Assembly: GCF_020594515.1 (NCBI RefSeq)
Contig: NZ_JAJCTH010000003.1
Location: 1 to 64,000 of the forward strand
DNA: 64,000 nucleotides
Source of the DNA: Rhodoferax sp. U2-2l
GTDB taxonomy: Bacteria > Pseudomonadota > Gammaproteobacteria > Burkholderiales > Burkholderiaceae_C
Direction of reading: 5' to 3'
Positions 53,077 through 62,877 of the stretch are shown here, piece by piece. Each line of letters opens with the position of its first letter. The first letter of the stretch is position 1. The translations under genes were made by a program, and so were the position numbers. The notes beneath the pieces are model-generated. The model was given only the letters and a program-made list of their open reading frames with translations, was not told the origin of the DNA and ran no database searches.

Positions 53077-54144
53077 TCAGTTGGCGGCCTTGATGCGGTC
53101 CAGCACGCGGCCTTCAATCTCTTCCAGGCCAGCGGGCACGGCCGGGTACCACTTCACGTTTTTCAGCGCGGCTTCGGGGAAGCTGGCGGCAAACTGGGCT
53201 TTGAGCTTGGCATCCATCAGCTGGTCAGCGCCCTTGGAGGCGGTGAAGTTGCCTGCCACACCGGCCACCTTGGCGGCAATTTCGGGGCGCATGTTGAAGT
53301 TGATCCAGGCGTAGGCGGCGGCGTCATTCTTGCCTTTGGCGGGAATGGCAAAGGTGTCGATCCAGCCCAGCGCACCGGATTTGGGGGCGATGAACTGCAC
53401 TTCAGCCTTTTCGCCGTTGAGCTTCCAGCCACCCGTGTCCCACATCATGGCGCCGACGATTTCACCGGCGCGCATGCCGTTCAGCAGTTGGTCCTTGTTG
53501 TCCCAGTAAAACTTGACGTTGCCTTTGCAGGCGATCAGCGTCTTGCCCACTTCGTCCATCAATGCGCCGTAAGCTTTCGGGTCGTTGTACAGCGCAAACG
53601 GGTCCTTGCCCGAGGCAAAAGCAAACGCCAGCAGGGTCGGGCGCTTCAGGCGGTAGGCCACCTTGCCTTTGAACTCGGCCTTGCACAGGTCGGGGTAGTC
53701 GGCCATCTTGGCCAGTTGGGTGTTGACCACCAGGCCGTCGGTGCCCCAGATGTGCGGCAGGCCATACACCTTGCCGCCCACCGTGGTGTTTTTCTTGGTG
53801 GCTTCCAGCATGCTGGGGATGAACAGCTCGCTCTTGAGCTTGCTCAGGTCCATGGGTTTGTAGATGCCAAACTCGGCTTGCGGGCCGGCAATACGATCCT
53901 GCGAGGGTTGGGCCAGATCAAAACCAGCGCCGCCGGTGGCGCGCAGTTTGGAGATCATCTCCTCGTTGTTGGACATCGTCACTTCGACCTTGTAGCCGCT
54001 TTCCTTCTCGAACTGCGCCACCACGTCGGCGGGCACGTAGCCGTCCCAGGTCAGCAGACGGAGCGTTTTTTCTTGCGCGAGTGCCGAGCCGGCCAGGCCC
54101 AGTGCAGCGATGCTGGCAGCCATCAGGGAGAAGCGGAATTTCAT
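53077..54144 (-). CDS. potD: Polyamine-type periplasmic binding protein, PotD
   Basis: The 355-residue protein has a signal peptide (FRFSLMAASIAALGLAGSALA-Q) and PotD-type sequence (LRLLTWDGYVPADVVAQFEK, GLPHIWGTDGLVVN, MMWDTGGWKLNGEKAEVQF). AAAGGA precedes the ATG. The first gene of the minus-strand cluster potD-potA-potB-potC. Ligand (putrescine, spermidine or other) is not decided by sequence. Confidence 0.9.
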   Translation of the reverse strand: MKFRFSLMAASIAALGLAGSALAQEKTLRLLTWDGYVPADVVAQFEKESGYKVEVTMSNNEEMISKLRATGGAGFDLAQPSQDRIAGPQAEFGIYKPMDLSKLKSELFIPSMLEATKKNTTVGGKVYGLPHIWGTDGLVVNTQLAKMADYPDLCKAEFKGKVAYRLKRPTLLAFAFASGKDPFALYNDPKAYGALMDEVGKTLIACKGNVKFYWDNKDQLLNGMRAGEIVGAMMWDTGGWKLNGEKAEVQFIAPKSGALGWIDTFAIPAKGKNDAAAYAWINFNMRPEIAAKVAGVAGNFTASKGADQLMDAKLKAQFAASFPEAALKNVKWYPAVPAGLEEIEGRVLDRIKAAN

Positions 54145-54357
54145 GGTGAGTCCTTTGCGGTTGATGAAAAAAATCAGGCCGGGTGAGGTGTTGACCCTGC
54201 GCCAACGCGCCAGAGTACGACACTTTAATGACATTTTGGCGTCACTGGCGGGGCGGCTTCATGAAACGTCGTGAATTCACTGCCGTGTCGCAAAATCTTG
54301 CTATCGTTCACGTTTTTCCCGGGCGCGAAAGCGCACTCTGTTTTTCAGGAGCGAATG

Positions 54358-55188
54358 ATGGCGATGGACGTGGTGGACTACGAGATTTTTGGCAACGAAA
54401 TGCAGTACGTCGAAGTTGAGCTGGACCCCGGCGAAGCGGCCGTGGGCGAGGCTGGCGTGATGATGTACATGCAGGCCGGTATCGAAATGGACACGGTGTT
54501 TGGCGACGGTGCCCAGCAAGGCGGCCTGTTTGGCAAACTCATGGGCGCGGGCAAGCGCCTGCTCACGGGTGAGAGCCTGTTCACCACCGTGTTCCAGAAC
54601 ACCGCCTCCAGCAAACAGCGCGTGGCCTTTGCCGCGCCCTACCCCGGCAAGATCGTGCCGATCGATTTGCGCGCATTGGGTGGCACGCTGCTGTGCCAAA
54701 AGGATTCGTTTTTGTGCGCCGCCAAAGGCGTGTCGCTGGGCATTGCGCTGCAAAAGAAACTGGGCGCCGGGCTGTTCGGCGGTGAAGGCTTCATCATGCA
54801 AAAGTTGGACGGCGACGGCATGGCCTTTGTGCATGCCGGTGGCACGCTGATGGAGCGCACGTTGGCACCGGGCGAAACCCTGCGCGTGGATACCGGCTGT
54901 GTGGTGGCGTATCAGCCGAGTGTGGACTTTGACATCCAGTATGTGGGCAAGGTCAAGTCGGCACTGTTTGGTGGCGAGGGCTTGTTTTTCGCCACGCTGC
55001 GCGGCCCCGGCAAGATCTGGCTGCAGTCGCTGCCGCTGTCACGCCTGGCCAACCGCATCATCCTGTCCGCCCCGGCGGCGGGCGGGCGCTCGGCCGAGCA
55101 GGGGTCGGTGCTGGGCGGCGCGGCCCTCGGCGGCACCTTGTTGGGCGGTGGCCTGCTCGGTGGCTTGATGGGCGGCAGCGACGAATAA
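54358..55188 (+). CDS. TIGR00266/AIM24-family protein
   Basis: The 276-residue protein matches the AIM24 beta-roll family ([20 protein letters not shown] ... [20 protein letters not shown]). It ends with a Gly/Leu-rich tail ([19 protein letters not shown]). Function is unknown in bacteria. Three nearby ATGs exist; the one at 54358 is six bases after AGGAG. It may share a transcript with the ParA-like gene 77 bases on. Confidence 0.75.
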   Translation: MAMDVVDYEIFGNEMQYVEVELDPGEAAVGEAGVMMYMQAGIEMDTVFGDGAQQGGLFGKLMGAGKRLLTGESLFTTVFQNTASSKQRVAFAAPYPGKIVPIDLRALGGTLLCQKDSFLCAAKGVSLGIALQKKLGAGLFGGEGFIMQKLDGDGMAFVHAGGTLMERTLAPGETLRVDTGCVVAYQPSVDFDIQYVGKVKSALFGGEGLFFATLRGPGKIWLQSLPLSRLANRIILSAPAAGGRSAEQGSVLGGAALGGTLLGGGLLGGLMGGSDE

Positions 55189-55216
55189 GCGGCCAAAGTC
55201 GACACGTTTTTTTACC

Positions 55217-55243
55217 GCCAGCCCTGGATTGACGAGGGCTGGC
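55217..55243. repeat. Nine-base hairpin of the common repeat type
   Basis: GCCAGCCCT and AGGGCTGGC pair perfectly around a nine-base loop. It lies between the AIM24-like and ParA-like genes. T residues precede rather than follow it, so it is not a usual terminator for the plus strand. Confidence 0.55.
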
Positions 55244-55265
55244 AAGGATTCAGTCAGGAGTTCGT

Positions 55266-55883
55266 ATGCCGGTTGTTGTGGTTGCCAACCCGAAAGGTGG
55301 CGTGGGTAAATCCACCTTGTCCAGCCAGATTGCGGGCTACTTTGCCACGCAAAACCAGCGCGTGATGCTGGGCGATGTGGACCGCCAGCAGTCGTGCAAG
55401 CTGTGGCTGTCGTTGCGGCCAGACACCGCGCGGCCCATCACCAGCTGGGAGCTGGACCGCGACAACCTGGCCAAGCCACCCAAAGGCACCACCCATGTGG
55501 TGCTGGACACGCCCGCAGGGCTGCACGGCAAGCGGCTCAAAGAGGTGCTGAAACTGGCGCACAAGGTGGTGGTGCCGCTGCAACCCAGCGTGTTTGACAT
55601 CTTTGCCACGAAAGATTTTCTCGACGAGCTGGCCCAGAGCAGCCAGGCCGCCAGAACGCAGATCGGCATCGTCGGCATGCGCGTGGATGAGCGCACCCGC
55701 GCGGCGGAGGAACTGCGCAGTTTTGTCGAATCCACCGGCCTGCCGGTGCTGGGCAATTTGCGCAGCACCCAGAACTACGTCCAGCTCGCCGCCCGCGGCC
55801 TGACTGTGTTTGACCTGGCGCCTGAGCGTGTGGCGCGTGATTTGGCGCAGTGGCAGCCGATTTGTGACTGGCTGGATCAGTAG
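55266..55883 (+). CDS. ParA/MinD-family ATPase
   Basis: The 205-residue protein has the deviant Walker A KGGVGKSTLSSQIAG, a short DVDRQQSCKLWLSL segment, and VVLDTPAGLHG as Walker B. This short orphan ParA type lacks a helix-turn-helix and has no ParB next to it, so it may position another cell component or work in regulation rather than in chromosome segregation. AGGAG precedes the ATG. Confidence 0.85.
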   Translation: MPVVVVANPKGGVGKSTLSSQIAGYFATQNQRVMLGDVDRQQSCKLWLSLRPDTARPITSWELDRDNLAKPPKGTTHVVLDTPAGLHGKRLKEVLKLAHKVVVPLQPSVFDIFATKDFLDELAQSSQAARTQIGIVGMRVDERTRAAEELRSFVESTGLPVLGNLRSTQNYVQLAARGLTVFDLAPERVARDLAQWQPICDWLDQ

Positions 55884-55963
55884 CCGAGTTCTTGTCAGTG
55901 CCGCAGCGCCAGAATCACGCGGCGTCCTTTGACGCGACCCGGCAAAGTTTCAAGTCTTGAGTG

Positions 55964-56047
55964 GCAGCAGGTGGGGTATCGGCGCCCACCTCAGACGCGC
56001 TTCGCTTTGCGACATCGGTGGTCCCCAGCACCCCCACCTGCGGCTGC
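55964..56047 (-). repeat. Hairpin repeat, copy 3
   Basis: The core (55991-56016) differs from copies 1 and 2 by one base. Long arms (about 27 and 31 bases) flank it, with complete inner pairing (CCACC/GGTGG), a less regular middle and a strong outer GCAGGTGGGG pairing. ACTCAAGAC follows the minus-strand 3' arm as in copy 2. It lies between the convergent ParA-like and topB genes, in a 349-base gap that otherwise holds nothing I could recognise. Confidence 0.75.
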
Positions 56048-56232
56048 GAGCGCCTTGGTTCTCCAGCACGCAAAAACCGGAACCCGAAGTGATCGAGTTC
56101 CGCATGACCCACCACTGCTGAAAGCACATCACAGGATGACCCGTGCATTCAGCCGCCAATTTGAGGCCGTTGGGCCAGGCCGATCACCGCGAACCGTATT
56201 TTTCAAGGCAGTCGCAACTTGCGACCACCTTG

Positions 56233-59214
56233 TCACCCCAAATGTTTGCCCACAATCCCCGCCAGCTCAAACATGCTGACCTGCGGTTGGCCAAATACCG
56301 CGAGTAACTTGGCGTCGGCGTTGATGGCGCGTTTGTTGGTGGCGTCCTGCAGCTTGTTGGCTTTGATGTAGTCCCACAGCTTCTTGATGACCTGGGCGCG
56401 GGCAATCGGCTCAGACCCAATCACCGCGGCCAGCGCCGCGCTGGGGGTGGAGCCGGTGCCTGCGGCCGGGGCTTTGCGCGGTGCTTTGGCCGCGGTCTTG
56501 GTCACCGCTTTGGTTGCCGTTTTCTTCGCTGCCGCCCCGCTTGCGCTGGCCGCTGACTTCTTGGTCGCAACGGCGGCCCGCGTCAACGGCGCAGCGGCGG
56601 TTTTGCGCGGCGGGAACTTGCTCGGGGCGAACTCGAAGTTGACTTTGCCCGCTTCGGCGTCCCAGACCAGCATGGCCTTGAAGGCGCGCCGGGTGCGCAT
56701 GGAGACAAACTTGTCGAGCAAATCGGTTTTGCCGGTGGCCAGCAGCTTTTGCATCTGCTCGCGCTCAATGGGTTGTTGCAGGATGATCTGGCCGGATTTG
56801 AAGTCACAACTCGGTGTGGCTTGCGCATCGGTGGGCACGGATTTTTCGCACACATAGTTTTTGCCGTGTTCAAACACCGCCGCGCCACATTGTGGGCAGG
56901 GGCCCAGGCTGGCTTGGTCGCCAAAGTCGACCAGTTCGCCGGTTTCCTCGCCCTTTTTGTCGTCGCCAAAGTCGAATTCGAGTTTGTAGTTTTTCGTCTC
57001 CTCGTCAAACTTGATGACCATCTCGGCGGTGAAGGGCCAACCGGCCTTGGAGCGGAAACCGTCGAGCGGGCCGATCTTCTTGTCGCGCAAGAATTGCTCC
57101 ACCTCGGCGGGCTCAAAGGTGCGGCCGGCCGGGGTTTTGCCAAACGAGAAGCCGCAGCCGTCGCTTTGGCCATCCGCGCCTGTGCAGGCATAACGGCGGT
57201 AGTTTTCCTTGACCACACCACCGCAGTTGGGGCAGGGTGAACTGAGCGTGGCGTAGTTGCCGGGCACCGTGTCGCGGTCGTATTCTTTGGCTTTTTTGAC
57301 GATGCGCTCGGTCATCGCGGCAATTTCGGCCATGAACTGGGCGCGGCTGAGTTTGCCGTGCTCCATTTGGTTGAGCTTGAACTCCCAGTCGCCGGTGAGT
57401 TCGGCCTTGGAGAGTTCTTCCACACCGAGGCCGCGCAGCAGCGTCATCAACTGGAAGGCTTTGGCGGTGGGGATCAGCTCGCGGCCTTCGCGCAGCATGT
57501 ATTTCTCAGAAATCAAGCCTTCAATGATGCTGGCGCGGGTGGCGGGCGTGCCCAGGCCTTTTTCCTGCATGGCTTCGCGCAACTCCTCGTCTTCCACGGT
57601 TTTGCCAGCACTTTCCATGGCGCCGAGCAAGGTGGCTTCGGAGTAACGGGCCGGTGGCCGGGTTTTCAGGCCCTTGGGCTCGACCGATTCGGTTTTGACT
57701 TTCTCGCCAGGCGCCACCGGCACCAGGCTCTGGCCCTTGTCGCCGTCTTTCGCATCTGCCACCTCATCCGCAGCTTCCTTGCCGTAGATCGCCAGCCAAC
57801 CTGGTTTGACCAAGACTTTGCCTTCGGTTTTGAAGTTGTGCGCAGCCGCTGCTGTGGTCACGGTTGAGATGCGCGTGGTCACCTGGTATTCGGCGCTCGG
57901 GAAAAATACCGCCAAAAAGCGCTTGACCACCAGGTCATACAGCTTTTGCTCTGCTTCTGATAGCCCGCTGGGTGCTTGTAATGTGGGGATGATGGCAAAG
58001 TGATCACTCACCTTGCTGTTGTCGAAAATCCGTTTGCTGGGCCGGATGTAGCCATTGTTCAGCGCCGTCAAGGCGTGCGGCGCCAGGTGCCGCATGCCCG
58101 AATCCGCCAGCATCTCGAAGGTCTGTTTGACCACCGGCACATAGTCTTCGGGCAGGGCGCGTGAATCGGTCCGTGGGTAGGTCAGGGCTTTGTGGCGCTC
58201 ATACAGGCTTTGCGCTATGGACAGCGTGGTTTTGGCGGAAAAACCGAACTTGCCGTTGGCTTCGCGCTGCAGGCTGGTCAAATCGAACAGCAGCGGTGAC
58301 GCTTGGGTGGTGGGTTTGCTCTCTTCGGTGACGGTGGCCGGCTGGCCACGCACCGCGTCGGCAATGGCTTGCGCCTCGCGCTGGGTCCAGACGCGGTCGG
58401 CCTTTTTCTCGGCATCCTCGGCATCGCGCTTGTGTTTTGGGTCAAACCACTTGGCCGGGTAGCTCCCCGCCTGGGCGGCAAATGACGCATGAATTTCCCA
58501 GTAATCGCGCGACACAAAGGCGCGGATGAGTTCCTCACGCTCCACCACCACGCTCAAGGTGGGCGTTTGCACCCGGCCCACGGTGGTCAAGAAGAAACCG
58601 CCATCGCGCGAATTGAACGCGGTCATGGCGCGCGTGCCGTTGATGCCAACCAGCCAGTCGGCCTCGGAGCGGCAACGCGCGGCGTCGGCCAGGGGCTGCA
58701 TCTGTTTGTCGCTGCGCAGGGCGTTGAAGCCATCGCGGATGGCCTGGGGTGTCATCGACTGCAGCCACAGGCGGCTCACCGGTTTGCCCAGCGGTTTGGC
58801 GCCACCTGCGTATTGTTCGATCAGGCGAAAGATCAGCTCCCCCTCGCGGCCCGCGTCACAGGCGTTTATGAGTTGACCCACGTCTTTGCGTTTGGCCAGT
58901 TTCACCACCGCGTTGAGGCGGCTTTTGGTTTTGTCGACCGGTTTCAGGTCAAAGTGCGGCGGAATCACCGGCAGATGGGCAAAACTCCACTTGCCACGTT
59001 TGACGTCATAGGCTTCGGGCGCCTGGATTTCGACAAGGTGGCCGACCGCGCTGGACACCACATAGTGGTCGTTCTCGAAATGCTCGTCGTGTTTTTCAAA
59101 CTTGCCCGCCACCGGGGTCAGCGCCCGTACGATGTCTTGCGCCACCGAGGGCTTTTCTGCAATGACCAGTGTTTTGCCAGCCACGGCTGTTTTTGTGTTT
59201 TCTGCGATAGTCAT
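56233..59214 (-). CDS. topB: DNA topoisomerase III with a C-terminal SWIB domain
   Basis: The 993-residue protein is a type IA topoisomerase. The Toprim domain shows KTLVIAEKPSVAQDI (Glu20) and NACDAGREGELIF (about 117-129); the catalytic Tyr is in ALTYPRTDSRALPEDY (near 345). Two zinc-ribbon-like parts follow (CPNC ... CGFSFG and CPQCGAAVF). The end is unusual: a Lys/Ala-rich linker (AAKKTATKAVTKTAAKAPRK) and then about 75 residues of SWIB/MDM2 type (IARAQVIKKLWDYIKANKLQ). The start at 59214 excludes a leader that would overlap the divergent SET gene. Confidence 0.92.
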   Translation of the reverse strand: MTIAENTKTAVAGKTLVIAEKPSVAQDIVRALTPVAGKFEKHDEHFENDHYVVSSAVGHLVEIQAPEAYDVKRGKWSFAHLPVIPPHFDLKPVDKTKSRLNAVVKLAKRKDVGQLINACDAGREGELIFRLIEQYAGGAKPLGKPVSRLWLQSMTPQAIRDGFNALRSDKQMQPLADAARCRSEADWLVGINGTRAMTAFNSRDGGFFLTTVGRVQTPTLSVVVEREELIRAFVSRDYWEIHASFAAQAGSYPAKWFDPKHKRDAEDAEKKADRVWTQREAQAIADAVRGQPATVTEESKPTTQASPLLFDLTSLQREANGKFGFSAKTTLSIAQSLYERHKALTYPRTDSRALPEDYVPVVKQTFEMLADSGMRHLAPHALTALNNGYIRPSKRIFDNSKVSDHFAIIPTLQAPSGLSEAEQKLYDLVVKRFLAVFFPSAEYQVTTRISTVTTAAAAHNFKTEGKVLVKPGWLAIYGKEAADEVADAKDGDKGQSLVPVAPGEKVKTESVEPKGLKTRPPARYSEATLLGAMESAGKTVEDEELREAMQEKGLGTPATRASIIEGLISEKYMLREGRELIPTAKAFQLMTLLRGLGVEELSKAELTGDWEFKLNQMEHGKLSRAQFMAEIAAMTERIVKKAKEYDRDTVPGNYATLSSPCPNCGGVVKENYRRYACTGADGQSDGCGFSFGKTPAGRTFEPAEVEQFLRDKKIGPLDGFRSKAGWPFTAEMVIKFDEETKNYKLEFDFGDDKKGEETGELVDFGDQASLGPCPQCGAAVFEHGKNYVCEKSVPTDAQATPSCDFKSGQIILQQPIEREQMQKLLATGKTDLLDKFVSMRTRRAFKAMLVWDAEAGKVNFEFAPSKFPPRKTAAAPLTRAAVATKKSAASASGAAAKKTATKAVTKTAAKAPRKAPAAGTGSTPSAALAAVIGSEPIARAQVIKKLWDYIKANKLQDATNKRAINADAKLLAVFGQPQVSMFELAGIVGKHLG

Positions 59215-59287
59215 CTGAATACAATCCCTGTTTCTCGCGGGCGCACACGCGCACCCATACGAGTTCACGATACCAAATTTTTTAACC

Positions 59288-59764
59288 GTGTCGACAAACC
59301 CACCCGCAAAGTCCCGCCGCATCCAGGTTCGCCGCTCAGGCATTCACGGCAAAGGTGTGTACGCACTGCGGGACATCGCCGAGGGCGACACTGTCATTGA
59401 ATATGTGGGCGAGATCATCACCTGGGAAGAAGCCCAGGCGCGCCACCCGCATGACCCGGCGCACCCCAACCACACCTTTTATTTCCATGTGGACGCCACA
59501 AGGGTGATTGATGGCGGCGTGAAAGGCAACGCCTCACGCTGGATCAACCACTCGTGTGACGGCAACTGCGAAGCGGATGAACGCGACGGACGCATCTTCA
59601 TCGTCGCCCGGCGCGACATTGCCGCAGGCGAAGAGCTGCATTACGACTACGGCCTGATGCTCGATGAGCGCTACACCCCCAAGCTCAAGGCCGAGTACCC
59701 GTGCTGGTGTGGCGCCGAGGCCTGTCGCGGCACCCTGCTGGCGCCCAAACGCCGACGTCGCTAG
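59288..59764 (+). CDS. SET-domain protein lysine methyltransferase
   Basis: The 158-residue protein is a minimal SET protein. Visible parts are GIHGKGVYALRDIAEGDTVI, the SAM-binding RWINHSCDGNCEADE, the catalytic-type GEELHYDYGL, and a post-SET-like cysteine cluster (CWCGAEACRG). It likely methylates lysine in a protein. The start is GTG and the gene is divergent from topB by 73 bases. birA follows 11 bases on. Confidence 0.88.
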   Translation: MSTNPPAKSRRIQVRRSGIHGKGVYALRDIAEGDTVIEYVGEIITWEEAQARHPHDPAHPNHTFYFHVDATRVIDGGVKGNASRWINHSCDGNCEADERDGRIFIVARRDIAAGEELHYDYGLMLDERYTPKLKAEYPCWCGAEACRGTLLAPKRRRR

Positions 59765-59775
59765 TGCCTACCGCC

Positions 59776-60597
59776 ATGCGCTTGCCTGCCATCACCCCCT
59801 GGCCCAGCGAGGCCATCTGGCAAGCCATTGCGCCCCATCTGCCAGGTTTCACGGTGGAGGTGGTGCCGGAGATCGACTCCACCAACGCCGAGCTGATGCG
59901 CCGCCTGCGCGCCGGGGTGGCTGACCCGGTGCTGCTGATTGCCGAACACCAGACGGCCGGGCGGGGGCGGTTGGCCCGGCCCTGGCACAGCAGCCCGGGC
60001 GCCTCACACACGTCGGGTCCGGGCAGCCTGACGTTTTCACTCGGTCTGCCGCTGGCGCCCAAAGATTGGTCGGGCCTCTCCTTGGCGGTGGGTTTGAGCC
60101 TGGCGCAAAGCCTGCACCCCGACATTCGCCTGAAATGGCCCAATGATTTGTGGTGGCAGCACCGCAAGCTGGCCGGTATCCTGATCGAAACCGCCAACCA
60201 GAGCGGCGGCGCCCCGGGCAGCCGTGGTGTGGTGATTGGCATCGGCATCAACATCCAGTGTCCCCGTGTGTCCGGCCTGGCCACCGAGCCCGCCGGGCTG
60301 GTTGAGTTGTTGCCGGGCATCGACGCCGGGCAGGCGCTGGTGAAGTTGATGGCGCCGCTGGTGGCGACGCTGCTGGCCTTTGAACAGCAGGGGTTCGGCC
60401 CGTTCCAGGCGGCTTTCAACGCGCGTGACGCCCTGGCCCAACTGCCGGTCAACCTGAGCGACGGTTTGCAGGGTGTGGCGTTGGGGGTCGACGTGGATGG
60501 TGCTTTGCAGGTGCAAACGGCACAGGGTGTGCAGCGCGTCACCAGCGCCGAGGTCAGCGTGCGCCCGGCACCCGGGTCTGTTGGACGTCCTGGATAA
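59776..60597 (+). CDS. birA: Biotin-[acetyl-CoA-carboxylase] ligase
   Basis: The 273-residue protein is the catalytic biotin protein ligase without the N-terminal regulator domain. Motifs are EIDSTNAELMRR, the biotin/ATP loop AEHQTAGRGRLARPW, KWPNDLWW, and GIGINI. It attaches biotin to the carboxyl carrier protein. GTG 59764 (overlapping the SET stop) is an alternative start. Confidence 0.92.
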   Translation: MRLPAITPWPSEAIWQAIAPHLPGFTVEVVPEIDSTNAELMRRLRAGVADPVLLIAEHQTAGRGRLARPWHSSPGASHTSGPGSLTFSLGLPLAPKDWSGLSLAVGLSLAQSLHPDIRLKWPNDLWWQHRKLAGILIETANQSGGAPGSRGVVIGIGINIQCPRVSGLATEPAGLVELLPGIDAGQALVKLMAPLVATLLAFEQQGFGPFQAAFNARDALAQLPVNLSDGLQGVALGVDVDGALQVQTAQGVQRVTSAEVSVRPAPGSVGRPG

Positions 60598-60606
60598 AGG
60601 GTTGCC

Positions 60607-61368
60607 ATGTTGCGTTGGCTGGTGTTGGTGTTGGTGCTGCTCAACGTGGGGGTTTACGCCCGTGGTCAGGGCTGGCTGCTGGCCTATGGCTGGGGCGTGG
60701 CGCCGCAGCATGAGCCCCAGCGGGTGGCGCAACAAATCCGCCCGGATGCCCTGGTGATCTTGTCGGGCACGCCCGCGTCTGCAGCGTCCATGGCGCCCGA
60801 CGCTGCGGCCTCTGCACCCGCTACGGCAACGTCTGAACCTGAGCTTGACCCGGCGTCCGCTCCCGCGGTGACAGCCTCCGAAGCAGCCAGCACGGTGTGT
60901 TGGCAGGCCACCGACCTCGACCCGGCCTTGGCCGAGGCCCTGCGCCCGGTGCTGAGTGCCAATTTTTCCGACGGTGCCTGGGTGCTGGACGAGCTGGGCC
61001 TGCCCGCGCGCTGGATGGTGTACATGGGTAAATTCCCCAATACCAATGAGCTGGCCCGCAAACGTCAGCAGCTGACCGACTTGAACGTGAAATTTTCCCT
61101 GCCCGCCAACCCGGCCTGGGCGTCGGGGCTGTCGCTGGGGGTTTTCAGCTCACAAGACGGGGCCAACACCGCGTTGCAGGAGCTGGTCCGGCGGGGCGTG
61201 CGTTCTGCCCGGGTGGTGCAGGAGCGGCCCTCCACCCGGCACTACCGCTTGCGCCTGCCCGCCATCAGCGGCACAGAGCAGGCCGCGCTCTCGGCTGTCA
61301 GGGCGGTTCTGGCGGATAAAACGCTGGACATTTGCCCGACTGAGGCGGTCGAACCCGCAGCACGCTGA
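60607..61368 (+). CDS. SPOR-domain-like membrane protein
   Basis: The 253-residue protein has one N-terminal membrane helix (LRWLVLVLVLLNVGVYA), an Ala/Pro/Ser-rich linker, and a C-terminal SPOR-like part (WMVYMGKFPNTNELARKRQQ ... SLGVFSSQDGANTALQELVR). SPOR domains bind denuded peptidoglycan at division sites. It starts nine bases after birA. Confidence 0.72.
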   Translation: MLRWLVLVLVLLNVGVYARGQGWLLAYGWGVAPQHEPQRVAQQIRPDALVILSGTPASAASMAPDAAASAPATATSEPELDPASAPAVTASEAASTVCWQATDLDPALAEALRPVLSANFSDGAWVLDELGLPARWMVYMGKFPNTNELARKRQQLTDLNVKFSLPANPAWASGLSLGVFSSQDGANTALQELVRRGVRSARVVQERPSTRHYRLRLPAISGTEQAALSAVRAVLADKTLDICPTEAVEPAAR

Positions 61369-61383
61369 AGCGGACCCGGCCCT

Positions 61384-62856
61384 TCACGCGGGTGGTGAGG
61401 CGAGCGCCGGTGTCTCGGTGACGGCGGTGGCGGTGAACCGCACCACGAAGCGGGCGCCGGGTGGGGTCTGGCCCGGTCGGGTTTCTTCCAGGCTGACCTT
61501 GGCATCGTGCTGCTGGGCAATTTGCAAAACAATCGGCAGACCCAGCCCGGAGCCGTCCACCTCGGTGCCCAGGGCGCGGTAAAACGGCTGAAAAATCAGT
61601 TCGCGCTCGGCCACCGGCACACCGGGGCCGGAGTCCTCCACCTGCAGCACCAGCGTGCGGCCAAACGGGTCGGTCAGCACCCGTGCGGTGATCATGCCGG
61701 GCGACTCCAGGCTGGATGGGGTGTAGTTGATGGCGTTGTCGACCAGGTTGCGGATCATCTCCTTGATGAGTGTGGCGTTGCCGTACACGTTCACACCCGG
61801 ATCGCCCGGCTGGGTGCCTTCGTAGCCCAGGTCGATGTGTTTCTCCAGCGCCCGTGGCACACTGTCACGCACCACCGACATGCACAACTCGGCCATGTCA
61901 CACACCGCGCGCGGCATGGCCGAGCCGCTGCTCTCGGCCCGGGCCAGGGAGAGCAACTGGTTCACGCTGTGGGTGGCGCGGATGCTGGCGCGGCCAATCT
62001 GGCGCAGCGAGTGTTTCAGGTCTTCGGCGCTGGCGCCTTCGCGCTGGGCCAGGTCGGCCTGCATGCGCAGCCCCGCCAGCGGCGTCTTGAGCTGGTGCGC
62101 GGCATCGGCCAGAAAGCGTTTTTGGGTGGCAATCGAATCTTTCAGGCGCAGCAGCAGGTCGTTCACCGAGTCGACCAGGGGCGTGACCTCCAGCGGCACC
62201 GCCTGTGCGTCGATGGCGCTCAAGTCGTCGGGTTTGCGGGCGCGAATGCGCTCTTCGAGCTGGCTCAAGGGTTTGATCGCCTGCACCAGCGCCAGCCACA
62301 CCAGCAGCACCGCCAGCGGCAAGATGACAAACTGCGGCAACATCACGCCCTTGACAATTTCGGTAGCCAGCACCGAGCGTTTTTCCAGCGTCTCGGCCAC
62401 CTGCACCAGCGCGGGTTTGGCATCCGCCGCCGGCAGACTGACCCAGATGTAGGCCACCTTGACGTCAAAGCCATTGATCACGTCGTCGCGGATGCGCACC
62501 TCGTCGAGGATGATTTTTTCCTCAGCCAGCGGCGCGGGCAACTCGCGCTCGCCGCTGAGCAACTCGCCGCGTGAGCCCTTCACCTGGTAATACACGGTGT
62601 CGGAGTCGTCGGCACGCAACAGCTCGCGCGCCGGTCGCGTCAACACAAACTCGGGCCGGTTGCCGCGCATCGTGATGAGCTGCGCCATCGCGCGGGCGTT
62701 GTATTCCAGCGCCCGGTCAAACGGCTTGCCGGCAATGTTTTGGGCGACCAGCCAGGTCAGCACCAGACTCACCGGCCACAGCAGCAGCAGCGGCGTGAGC
62801 ATCCAGTCCAGGATTTCGCCAAACAGCGAGCGCTGCTCGCGCTGAAAAACGTTCAC
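61384..62856 (-). CDS. Sensor histidine kinase, TctE/QseC type
   Basis: The 490-residue kinase has two membrane helices (LTPLLLLWPVSLVLTWLVA and MLPQFVILPLAVLLVWLALV) around a sensing region of about 135 residues, a HAMP-like linker, H-box FLADAAHQLKTPLAGL, N-box EMIRNLVDNAINYTP, and G-boxes (EDSGPGVP, GSGLGLPIV). Family members respond to tricarboxylates or other small molecules. Its partner regulator lies 21 bases upstream. Confidence 0.88.
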   Translation of the reverse strand: MNVFQREQRSLFGEILDWMLTPLLLLWPVSLVLTWLVAQNIAGKPFDRALEYNARAMAQLITMRGNRPEFVLTRPARELLRADDSDTVYYQVKGSRGELLSGERELPAPLAEEKIILDEVRIRDDVINGFDVKVAYIWVSLPAADAKPALVQVAETLEKRSVLATEIVKGVMLPQFVILPLAVLLVWLALVQAIKPLSQLEERIRARKPDDLSAIDAQAVPLEVTPLVDSVNDLLLRLKDSIATQKRFLADAAHQLKTPLAGLRMQADLAQREGASAEDLKHSLRQIGRASIRATHSVNQLLSLARAESSGSAMPRAVCDMAELCMSVVRDSVPRALEKHIDLGYEGTQPGDPGVNVYGNATLIKEMIRNLVDNAINYTPSSLESPGMITARVLTDPFGRTLVLQVEDSGPGVPVAERELIFQPFYRALGTEVDGSGLGLPIVLQIAQQHDAKVSLEETRPGQTPPGARFVVRFTATAVTETPALASPPA

Positions 62857-62877
62857 GGTGTGGCGAAAAGGTGTGGG

